From: JBFMFH01 sp040752275
Lineage (GTDB): Bacteria; Acidobacteriota; Vicinamibacteria; Vicinamibacterales; JAKQTR01
Length of the DNA: 64,000 bases
Assembly: GCA_040752275.1 (NCBI GenBank)
Contig: JBFMFH010000115.1
Span: forward strand, 1 to 64,000
Direction of reading: 5' to 3'
Below the pieces are notes generated by a model, which worked only from the letters and a program-made list of their open reading frames with translations, had not been told where the DNA came from and made no database searches. Position 1 is the first letter of the stretch, and each line of letters opens with the position of its first letter. This document shows positions 50,915 to 58,600 of the stretch, piece after piece. The position numbers were made by a program, and so were the translations under genes.

Positions 50915-52531
50915 ATGTCCACCTTCGGTCGCGGTTCGAATTCACCTGAGCGCACCGGCCATGCCGGCGAGCGACACATCAGCCGCAGGGCCATGCTCCG
51001 GGTCGCCGGCGGTACCGCTCTGGCCGGCATCGCGGGCGCCGTCGCCGCGCGGGCCCAGATCACGGGGCTGATGCCTGGAGGCGGCAGGTTGCCGTTCCGC
51101 CTGCCCCTCGGGGCCATGACCTATCTGGATCGCAATCAGTACATCTCCAACATGGAGATCATCTCCCACATTCCCGAATACCGGACCGCCGGCGGCGAAC
51201 CGCTCATGAGCATGTGGGCGAAGGGGGCGCAGCGACTGCTGCCGTGCGGCCGCGGCTGGGTCGATGTCACCGACCCGAAGAAACCCACCTTCGTCGGCAC
51301 CGGCGATACTCGCACCGGTGGGTGCGTCGCGTACAACACCCGGCTGAGGAAGTGGTTGATGGTGGTCACGGTCGCGGAACCACATGCCGGGCGCACGCCA
51401 AAGTGGCCTTACGGGCAGTTCCAGCCGGAGGTCCGCGAGCGGCTCCTGGCCTACAAGGGGCTCCGGGGCATCCGGGTGTACGACATCACCAATCCCGTCA
51501 GGCCCAATCTCCTCTCGGAGTTCAGCACGGGCGAGGCTGGCGAAGGCCCGCACATGAACTTCTACGATGGGGGACGCTACGCGTATCTCGATGCCGGGTT
51601 CTCGCCAAACCTGCGCTGGGAGGACATCGGGCGGACGGCCGGCTCCGGACTCATGATCGTCGACATGACGGACCCGACCAGCGTGAAGGAGGTGTCGCGC
51701 TACTGGGTCCCCGGACAGATGATCGGTGAGGAAGAGGAGTACAAGAAGTACTGGTTCGCCGACAGCCTGTCCGCCTGGGTCGGTTCGCACGGGGCGCCAA
51801 GCGTGCCGGTGCGCGTCGAGGACGGCGGTACGGTGGGCTACGGCGGCTTCGGCCACTTCGGCATGATCTGCTTCGACCTTCGCGACATCAAGAATCCGAA
51901 GCCGTACGGCATCGCGAAGTGGGACCATGAGACGCTGGGCGGTGTGCCGTACCATACGGTCTACCCGGTGATCGCCGACAGCCGGCACCCGCGGCTCCAG
52001 AACCTCGTCATCGGCGTGCCCGAGACGCTCCAGGCCGACTGCCGCGAGCCGTACAAGGCCATCCAGGTGATCGACGTGGCCGACCCGCGCGATCCCCGGG
52101 TTATCGGCATCTTCCCGCGGCCGAAGGCGCCAAGAGACGCGCCCTACACGGACTTCTGTCTCGCGCGCGGGCGCTTTGGCTCGCACAACATTCAGTGCTG
52201 GGTCGCGCCCGGCACCTCGCGCCCGGAAATCGTCGTGCTGTCGTTCTTCAACGCCGGCATCCGGGTGTTCGATATCTCAGACCCCACCCTGCCCAGGGAA
52301 GTGGCCTGGTTCGTCCCGCCGCGCGGCGGCGAGATCGAGGACTTCACCACCTGGTTCAGGGGAGAGGGCGAGAGCGTCTTCGTCGAGTGGGATCGCAATC
52401 TGATCTGGTTCGGTTGCGGGAACTCGGGGTCCTACTGCCTGTCATGCCCTGCCCTCGGCAAGCCGGTACTGGAGCCGCGGCCCATCCCGCACTGGACGAA
52501 GCCCCACCTCAATGCCGGGTGGGACGCGTAG
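50915..52531 (+). CDS. Tat-exported LVIVD-type beta-propeller protein (paralogue D)
   Basis: 538-residue protein. Tat signal ISRRAMLRVAGGTALAG, about 16-42. It resembles paralogue A most (both have SHGAPSVPVRVEDGG-type sequence, FGHFGM or FGHYGM, HNIQCWVAPGTSRPE and EWDRNLIWFGC, and neither has the FYFGRGLHELV tail). The start ATG at 50915 follows AAAGGAG. No operator of the TGGTCNGACCA type is seen in the 170 bp upstream, unlike paralogues B, F and E. It is followed by a lipoprotein hydrolase after about 90 bp. Function unknown. Confidence 0.85.
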   Translation: MSTFGRGSNSPERTGHAGERHISRRAMLRVAGGTALAGIAGAVAARAQITGLMPGGGRLPFRLPLGAMTYLDRNQYISNMEIISHIPEYRTAGGEPLMSMWAKGAQRLLPCGRGWVDVTDPKKPTFVGTGDTRTGGCVAYNTRLRKWLMVVTVAEPHAGRTPKWPYGQFQPEVRERLLAYKGLRGIRVYDITNPVRPNLLSEFSTGEAGEGPHMNFYDGGRYAYLDAGFSPNLRWEDIGRTAGSGLMIVDMTDPTSVKEVSRYWVPGQMIGEEEEYKKYWFADSLSAWVGSHGAPSVPVRVEDGGTVGYGGFGHFGMICFDLRDIKNPKPYGIAKWDHETLGGVPYHTVYPVIADSRHPRLQNLVIGVPETLQADCREPYKAIQVIDVADPRDPRVIGIFPRPKAPRDAPYTDFCLARGRFGSHNIQCWVAPGTSRPEIVVLSFFNAGIRVFDISDPTLPREVAWFVPPRGGEIEDFTTWFRGEGESVFVEWDRNLIWFGCGNSGSYCLSCPALGKPVLEPRPIPHWTKPHLNAGWDA

Positions 52532-52621
52532 GCGCGGAGTTCCGGGGTCAGCATGTCGCCCTGCCGCCGGGTGGCGCGCGCCTGTCGATGGCGCGCCTGC
52601 GGCCGGCAAGAGGAGGGAACA

Positions 52622-53734
52622 ATGCCACGAATGTCCATCCGTCTCCGCGCACTCGTCGTGGCCGGCGCCTGTGCGTGCGCCGGCCTGCTGGTATCCTGCG
52701 GCAGCGATGCGCCGCCCCCAGCGCCGGCCGCTGCACCTGGCGCGGTCCCCGAATCCCGTGGGGGCCAGCAGCCTGTGTTCGACACCTCCACCGGGTCCTG
52801 GCGGACAGGCGCCGGCAACGTGGCGGCGCAGCGGCCGCAATCGGAGGCGCCGCACCTGATTGTGGCCCGCACCATGCCCACGTCCGGCACGCCGTACGAG
52901 CTGCACCTGGTTCAGACGCGCGACGAGATCTACGTACCCCTGGGCGTGCGGAAGCCTGACGGGGACGGTCCGTTTCCCGCGATTCTCGTCGGTTCGGGCA
53001 ACGGCAACGGTGGGTTCTCCAAGATCGAGCAGGCGATGTACCGGCTGGAAGGCATGATGGACGAGATGCTCAAGCGGGGGTACGTCGTGGCGTACGGCAA
53101 CTACCGCAACGAGATTCCCGGCGCCTACAACAGCCAAGATCGGGCGCACAACGTGGCCGATACCACGAGCGGCGGCGCCCGCGCGCTGAAGTCGGCGTGC
53201 TCGCTCGATTCCGACGACTACATCAGCCTGATCGAGCATTTGCAGAACCTGCCGTACGTGAAGCGTGACGGCGTCGGCACCGTCGGCGTCAGCCACAGCG
53301 GCGAGCTGATGTTCAAGGTCGCCACCGAGATCACGTGGGGCGCGGCCGCCGCCATCGAGCCGGCCGTGCACGAGTTCCTGGCGATGGACCGCACGAACGT
53401 GCCGCGCATCGACAACGTCATCCAGATGCAGGAGGTGGCGGTGGCCCGCGGCGCCGCCAACCTGGCCATCGCCAAGGAGCGCGTCAGCCGCATGTCGCAG
53501 ACCCCGTTTCTGGTGATGGGCCGCGATGGCGATCACAACCAGGGCCTGTTCCGCCTCGGTTACGAGGTTCAGGCGGAAGCCGGTCGCGACGTCACGTGGG
53601 CATCGGCCAACCACCCCGTACACGGCTACGGCCTGCTCTACCGCAAAGACGACGGGACGTACGCGCCGGACGAGATGCAGCGGGAGTTCTTCGACGACTG
53701 GATGAAGTTCTTCGATGAGCGGCTGAAGAAGTGA
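52622..53734 (+). CDS. lipoprotein alpha/beta hydrolase, paralogue of the 27412 gene
   Basis: 370-residue hydrolase. The start ATG at 52622 follows GAGGAGGG; the leader ends in LLVSCGSD, a good lipobox, so it is probably anchored in the periplasm or outer membrane. After a Pro/Ala-rich spacer the enzyme domain follows 27412-28446 closely: RKPDGDGPFPAILVGSGNGNGG, YVVAYGNYRNEIPG, the elbow GVSHSGE, GRDGDHNQG and NHPVHGYG. In both copies a hydrolase of this kind stands next to a propeller gene. Substrate unknown. Confidence 0.86.
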   Translation: MPRMSIRLRALVVAGACACAGLLVSCGSDAPPPAPAAAPGAVPESRGGQQPVFDTSTGSWRTGAGNVAAQRPQSEAPHLIVARTMPTSGTPYELHLVQTRDEIYVPLGVRKPDGDGPFPAILVGSGNGNGGFSKIEQAMYRLEGMMDEMLKRGYVVAYGNYRNEIPGAYNSQDRAHNVADTTSGGARALKSACSLDSDDYISLIEHLQNLPYVKRDGVGTVGVSHSGELMFKVATEITWGAAAAIEPAVHEFLAMDRTNVPRIDNVIQMQEVAVARGAANLAIAKERVSRMSQTPFLVMGRDGDHNQGLFRLGYEVQAEAGRDVTWASANHPVHGYGLLYRKDDGTYAPDEMQREFFDDWMKFFDERLKK

Positions 53735-53740
53735 GCGGCG

Positions 53741-54676
53741 CTACGCCAGACGGAACGTCAGCTCGCCGAGGCCCCCCACGCCGCACGTCACGGTGTCGCC
53801 AGCCCTCAGCCACACCTGCTTGTCGGGCGGGTAGCCGGCGATGACGCCCTCGGGCGTGCCGGTGAAGATCACATCTCCGGGCTTCAGGGTGAGCGCCCGG
53901 GAGATGTGGCTGATGATCTGGCCGGACGTGAAGATCATGTCGCTCGTGGTCGATCGCTGGCGCGTTTCACCGTTGACGCGGCACTCGACGGCCAGATTGT
54001 CGGGATCCACCTGATCGGCCGTGACCAGGTACGGCCCGATGGGCGCGAACCCGTCGGGGGTCTTGCCGAGCAGCCACTGCCCGTCCGGCAGGTCCTGGAG
54101 ATCCCTCGCCGAGAAGTCGTTGCCCGTGCAGTAACCGGCGACGTACGAGAGTGCGTCGGCTTCGCTGACGTTCCTCGCCGTCCTGCCCATGACGATGACG
54201 AGCTCGACCTCGTAGTCGAACTTCGTCCCGCTCTCCACGGGCAGTCTGATCGTGCCGGTGTGACCGTTCAGGGCATTACAGAACTTGGCGAAGAGCACGG
54301 GCTTCGGGGGGATGGCTTTACCGATTTCCGCGGCGTGCCGCCGGTAGTTCAATCCCACGCCGATGATCTTCTCGGGCCTGGTGACGACGGGACCGTACTC
54401 GATCGCCGCCTCGTCCAGGAAGACCGCCCCGGAGTCCTGGGAGCGCCACGCGGCATCGACCAGGGCGTTCAGGCTCGGACCGTCTTCGTCGTGCAGGAGA
54501 TCGTCCATGGTCGCAGGCGCGTGCATGCCCAGCGCCGCGGCGGTCGCAGGCACATCGAGGATGCCTCGGCCGGTCTTCACACCCAGACGCCAGCCGCTTC
54601 CGCTGCGCAGGGTCAGCAGGGTGAGGCCACGGGCCATGCCGCGGGAGGGCGTCTTGGCAGGATGCGCGTCGTTCAC
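53741..54676 (-). CDS. fumarylacetoacetate hydrolase-family protein
   Basis: 311-residue FAH-family enzyme. Metal ligands are in FDYEVELVIVMGR (two Glu) and TGNDFSARDLQ (Asp), and GLNYRRHAAE starts the catalytic domain. Family members hydrolyse C-C bonds of acyl-pyruvates and fumarylacetoacetate or act as decarboxylases and hydratases. I start it at the GTG at 54676, seven bases after AGGAG; the ATG at 54637 has no ribosome binding site. It follows the molybdenum hydroxylase large subunit by 89 nt, suggesting that hydroxylation is followed by cleavage. No signal peptide. The next gene, on the other strand, ends 6 nt away. Confidence 0.86.
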   Translation of the reverse strand: MNDAHPAKTPSRGMARGLTLLTLRSGSGWRLGVKTGRGILDVPATAAALGMHAPATMDDLLHDEDGPSLNALVDAAWRSQDSGAVFLDEAAIEYGPVVTRPEKIIGVGLNYRRHAAEIGKAIPPKPVLFAKFCNALNGHTGTIRLPVESGTKFDYEVELVIVMGRTARNVSEADALSYVAGYCTGNDFSARDLQDLPDGQWLLGKTPDGFAPIGPYLVTADQVDPDNLAVECRVNGETRQRSTTSDMIFTSGQIISHISRALTLKPGDVIFTGTPEGVIAGYPPDKQVWLRAGDTVTCGVGGLGELTFRLA

Positions 54677-54765
54677 AGTTCGGCTCCTGAATCCGTCCGG
54701 CGACAACGGGCGGCTGCGGCGGCTGCGGCCGGCGGGTGCGGGGCGGCCAGCCGGCGCGCCGCCGG

Positions 54766-57135
54766 TCAGCGCCGCGCCTGCAGCGCGGCCTTCACCCGGG
54801 CCGGCGTGAAGGGCAACTCCCTGACGCGCGCGCCCGTGGCGTCGAAGATGGCATTGCCGATCGCGGCGGCGACGACGGTGATGGAGGTCTCGCCGGCGCC
54901 GGTCGCCGGCTCGTCGGGCCGGTTGATGAGTACCGTTTCGATGGCCGGCACGTCCGATCCGAGCGTCCACGTGCGGTACGTGCGCCAGTCGATCGAGGTC
55001 ACCTTCTCGTGGTCCCAGGTGACCTGCTCCATCAGAGCCCGGCAGGCCCCCTGGAGCGCGCCCCCTTCCATCTGGTTCCGGATCCCGTCCGGGTTCGAGA
55101 TCGGGCCGCAGTCGGCGCCGACGACAAGCCGCAGGACTCGCACCGCACCGGTCGACTGGTTCACCTCCACCTCCGCCGCGACCGACCCGTAGCCGTTGTG
55201 GCCTTCGTAGGCCACGCACGCGATACCGCGGCCGCGCACGACGCCCGTCGCGGCGTTGCCGGGCTTGGGCGAGGGCCTGGCGTCCCATCCCGCCTTCTGC
55301 GCCGCGGCCGTCAGCACGTCCTTCAACCGGGGATCGCTCAGGTGCTGCAGCCGGAACGCGACCGGGTCGGCCTTGACGTGCGCGGCGGCCTCGTCCATGA
55401 ACGACTCGTGGGCGTACGTGTTCTGCAGCCGCCAGGGCGATCGCAGCGGCCCCGTATAGAACGGCGATGCGACCGCGTGCGCGAGCACGCGCTCGCTTCT
55501 CACGACGCCCGCCCCGCCGCAGGTGCCGCCGATACACCCGGCCACGTAGGACGGTACGGCGTTGCTGTTGTTGTTGAGCGCTCCCGTGGGCGGCGGCGCC
55601 GGCGAGAGGGGCCGCAGGGCCGGCGTCTCGAATCCGACGAGCGCGCCAACGAGGATGTTGCCCGGCGAATCGTAGCCCGGCCGCCCTCCGCGCGTCGCGT
55701 ACCAGGCCTCGTAGTCCCAGGCCGTGATGCGCCCCGACGCATCGAGTCCGATGCGCTGATCGATCACATAGGCGAAGCCGTAGTTCTCGGAGATCGCCTC
55801 GTCCCTGCGCGAGAGCTGCACCCGGACGGGCTTCCCTACCGCCTGCGACAGGAGCGCGGCGTCGAACGACACGGCGTCGGCGCCGTTGATGCCGTAGCAG
55901 CCCGAGCCGGTCTTGAAGATGACGCGTACCTGCTCCGGCTTGAGCCCGAGGATCGCCGCCACCGTGTTCTTCAGCGGGTGGGACGCCTGAGTCGCCGACC
56001 AGATGGTCGCCCGGTCAGTCTGGACGTCGGCAACCGCGCACGACGTGCCGTGCGATCCGTGCATCTGGTGCGCGTGCAGGTAGGTGGCCTTGAGCACGCT
56101 GGCCGAAGCCGCCAGCACGGTGTTGACGTCGCCGGAATCGACGAGGCGCACGTCGCGCGTCGGCTTCTGGCGGCGGACGTAGTCGTCGTAGGTCGCCTGG
56201 GCCGGCAACCCCGTTCCCGCCGTCCACGACGCCTTGAGCGCCCGCGCGGCCTGCACGGCCTGCCACTCCTTCTCGGCCACGACGCCGACGAAGTCCTTCT
56301 TCACGACGACCGTGATCACACCCGGCATCCCGCGCACCGACGCCTCGTCCACGCCGACCAGCGTCGCTCCGACGGCCGGGGGCCGCACGACACGGCCGTG
56401 CACCATGCCCGGGAGGCGGACGTTGTGCACGAACTCGAAGGTACCGGTCACCATGGCCGGAATGTCGAGGCGCGGCACCGATGTCCCCATCACCGTCCAG
56501 TCGCGCGCGGGGCGCCGCCTGGCGCCTCCATCGACGGGCATCATGAACTTCCCGCTGCCGATGAGCTCGCCGTACGACACGCGGCGCGCCGGCTCTGAGG
56601 CAACATGGACGCGACCATCGCTCACCGCGAGCCTCTCGGCCAGCACGCCCAGACGCTCGGCGCCCAGGCGGACGAGCGCCTCCCTGGCGGTGGCGGCCGC
56701 CTGGCCCAGATTGCGTCGATTGAAGTTCTCCGGGTGCGACTGGCTCCCCGCCGTCGTGCCCTGATCGGGCGTGATGCTGGTGTCGCACTGGACGAGCGTG
56801 ACGCGGGACACAGGCACGACGAGCTCTTCGGCCACGAGCTGCGTCTGCGCCGTGTAGAGGCCCTGCCCGAGTTCGCACTTCCCCGTATAGGCCGTCACGC
56901 GCCCGTCGCTCCCGATGGCAATCCACGAATCGACCTGCGCGTTCGCGGTCTGAGACCCGCCGCGCCCGCCCCGTTGCGCGAGCGCGCCCTTCGCGTCGGC
57001 GAGGCTAAAGGTGACGATGAGCGCGCCGGTTCCCTTGAGGAAGTCCCTGCGTGAGAACCCCGCCAGGTCGAGTGCCTCGCTCGCGTCAGGAGTCAGCGGC
57101 GGCTGATTGAAGTCGTCGGGATCGGGGTGCCTCAT
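54766..57135 (-). CDS. molybdenum hydroxylase large subunit (isoquinoline 1-oxidoreductase-beta/xanthine dehydrogenase type), Tat-exported
   Basis: 789-residue molybdopterin-cytosine-dinucleotide-binding subunit. The Tat signal is in FSRRDFLKGTGALIVTFSLADA; molybdopterin-binding blocks include ELGQGLYTAQTQLVAEEL, TVMGTSVPRLDIPAMVTG and SWRTYRTWT. The catalytic Glu follows in ATGAGETSITVVAAAIGNA near the end. With the [2Fe-2S] subunit it hydroxylates an unsaturated or aldehyde carbon using water. No FAD subunit is encoded, as in isoquinoline oxidoreductase, so electrons probably go to a cytochrome or quinone. The start ATG at 57135 follows GGGAGG and overlaps the small-subunit stop. The export signal sits on this subunit, so the complex would fold before translocation. 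Confidence 0.88.
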   Translation of the reverse strand: MRHPDPDDFNQPPLTPDASEALDLAGFSRRDFLKGTGALIVTFSLADAKGALAQRGGRGGSQTANAQVDSWIAIGSDGRVTAYTGKCELGQGLYTAQTQLVAEELVVPVSRVTLVQCDTSITPDQGTTAGSQSHPENFNRRNLGQAAATAREALVRLGAERLGVLAERLAVSDGRVHVASEPARRVSYGELIGSGKFMMPVDGGARRRPARDWTVMGTSVPRLDIPAMVTGTFEFVHNVRLPGMVHGRVVRPPAVGATLVGVDEASVRGMPGVITVVVKKDFVGVVAEKEWQAVQAARALKASWTAGTGLPAQATYDDYVRRQKPTRDVRLVDSGDVNTVLAASASVLKATYLHAHQMHGSHGTSCAVADVQTDRATIWSATQASHPLKNTVAAILGLKPEQVRVIFKTGSGCYGINGADAVSFDAALLSQAVGKPVRVQLSRRDEAISENYGFAYVIDQRIGLDASGRITAWDYEAWYATRGGRPGYDSPGNILVGALVGFETPALRPLSPAPPPTGALNNNSNAVPSYVAGCIGGTCGGAGVVRSERVLAHAVASPFYTGPLRSPWRLQNTYAHESFMDEAAAHVKADPVAFRLQHLSDPRLKDVLTAAAQKAGWDARPSPKPGNAATGVVRGRGIACVAYEGHNGYGSVAAEVEVNQSTGAVRVLRLVVGADCGPISNPDGIRNQMEGGALQGACRALMEQVTWDHEKVTSIDWRTYRTWTLGSDVPAIETVLINRPDEPATGAGETSITVVAAAIGNAIFDATGARVRELPFTPARVKAALQARR

Positions 57136-57599
57136 GATCGCACCTCCCGGGCGTACCGCCTGATGGCGCGCAGCATGCGGTCGTGGACGAAGCAGCGGCA
57201 GATCACGCCCGAGAGAGCCCGGCTGATCTCTTCGTCGGTCGCCTTCGGGTTCCGGTCGAGCAGCACCTTCGCGTTGAGGATCACCCCGTTGACGCAGAAC
57301 CCGCACTGGGCGGCCTGCTCGTCGATGAATGCCTGCTGCAAGGGGTGCGGATGCTCAGGCGTACCCAGTCCCTCGAGGGTCGTGATCTCGGCGCCCGCCA
57401 CCTTTCCGACGGGAGTCACGCAGGAACGCACGGCCCGGCCGTCGATGATCACGGTGCAGGCTCCGCACTGGGCGAGACCGCACCCGAACTTCGGCCCCTT
57501 CAGCTGGAGGTCGTCGGTCAGAACGTAGAACAGGGGCGTGGCCGGGTCGACGTCGACCGACCGCGACCGGCCGTTCACCTTCAACGTGATGTTCGCCAT
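57132..57599 (-). CDS. [2Fe-2S] small subunit of the molybdenum hydroxylase
   Basis: 155-residue subunit. The plant-type [2Fe-2S] cluster ligands are CGLAQCGAC plus Cys in VRSC, and the second cluster ligands are CGFC and CRC in the C-terminal helical domain (QCGFCVNGVI, GVICRCFVH). The start ATG at 57599 follows GGAGG. It passes electrons from the molybdenum site to an outside acceptor. It overlaps the large subunit by 4 nt and lies 94 nt after the GntR gene. It has no signal peptide of its own. Confidence 0.92.
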   Translation of the reverse strand: MANITLKVNGRSRSVDVDPATPLFYVLTDDLQLKGPKFGCGLAQCGACTVIIDGRAVRSCVTPVGKVAGAEITTLEGLGTPEHPHPLQQAFIDEQAAQCGFCVNGVILNAKVLLDRNPKATDEEISRALSGVICRCFVHDRMLRAIRRYAREVRS

Positions 57600-57693
57600 G
57601 GTCCTCCACAAACGGGGGGCTGTACAGCGAAATGCCGGCTGGACGAGGCCGACGCGCACCGCTCGGGCCGCGTGTCCGGCCGGCCGGCCGGCC

Positions 57694-58434
57694 TCAGGGT
57701 TCGACGCCGTTCGGTCCATTCGGTGGTGGCGGACTCGCCGCCGTGTCGTCCCGCACCTGGATCATGTGCGCCTGCATGGCGAGGCGCGCCGCGTCGGGGT
57801 CGCGATCCTCGATCGCCCTCAGGATGCGCGCGTGGTGGAGCTGCCCGTGCTCGGGGCCGCCCGCCGACACGTACGTGCGAAGACGCTGCTCGCGCAGCAG
57901 CCCCACGATCGAGTCGATGAGCGCGAGGATCACGGGGTTCATCGTGGCGTCGGCCAGGGCGAGATGGAAGTCGAGGTCCGCCTCGATGTAGGCCTCCGGG
58001 TTGTCGGGAGCCGCTTCGTCCATCACCCGGAACGCGTCGCGCAGGGCGGCGATGTGCTTCTCCTCGGCCCGCGAGGCGGCCCTGAAGGCGATCTCGGGCT
58101 CGAGGATCTCACGCACCTCGGCCAGCGCGGCGCCGCGCCGCTGGCCGAAGCTCATCAGCAGATCGATCGACTGGCGGACGGCGTGGGACGTGCCGTCCAC
58201 GATGAACGTGCCGCGGCCTGGGTAGGCCCGCACGAGGCCCTTTTCACCGAGCGCCTTGACCGCTTCCCGCACAGCCGTGCGGCTCACGCCGAAGTCGCGG
58301 GCCAGATCGCGCTCGGCCGGTAGCTGGTCTCCGGGCCGGAGGCTTCCACTGCGGATCGACTCTTCGATCTGGTCGACGATCTGCTCGTAGAGCCGGGAAG
58401 GCTGGACTGTCTTGTACATTGTGGGACCACCCAT
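57694..58434 (-). CDS. GntR-family regulator, FadR/LldR type with FCD domain (GntR1)
   Basis: 246-residue transcription factor with a winged helix (YEQIVDQIEESIRSGSLRPG, GVSRTAVREAVKALGEKGLV) and an FCD domain with likely metal ligands (DLDFHLALADA, and His residues in GGPEHGQLHH and AHM). FadR-type members bind TGGTNNNACCA-like palindromes. Such a palindrome fused to a -10 box lies directly upstream at 58446-58461, and similar sites occur before at least six other transcription units, making this the best candidate for the regulator of the whole system. The ATG at 58419 is an alternative start. It heads an operon with the molybdenum hydroxylase and the FAH-like gene. Confidence 0.88.
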   Translation of the reverse strand: MGGPTMYKTVQPSRLYEQIVDQIEESIRSGSLRPGDQLPAERDLARDFGVSRTAVREAVKALGEKGLVRAYPGRGTFIVDGTSHAVRQSIDLLMSFGQRRGAALAEVREILEPEIAFRAASRAEEKHIAALRDAFRVMDEAAPDNPEAYIEADLDFHLALADATMNPVILALIDSIVGLLREQRLRTYVSAGGPEHGQLHHARILRAIEDRDPDAARLAMQAHMIQVRDDTAASPPPPNGPNGVEP

Positions 58435-58445
58435 GGAGCGATAAC

Positions 58446-58461
58446 TGGTCCGATCACTATA
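58446..58461 (-). promoter_or_regulatory. -10 box fused to operator upstream of GntR1
   Basis: On the minus strand TATAGT (58461-58456) runs into TGATCGGACCA (58456-58446). A partial copy (GGGTC) falls 24 bp upstream at 58480. No good -35 box. The site indicates autoregulation. Confidence 0.55.
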
Positions 58462-58600
58462 CCTATGCTAACTATGACCCTTGCGGGTCGCAAGAGTCAA
58501 CCCGCCCCCGGCCGCCGCAGCCACAAGGTCTTGTGGTCAGTGCCCCGGACCACGACCTGCCAAGCCCTCCCCGGAATCCAACGCGCCCCGCCACGACCGC

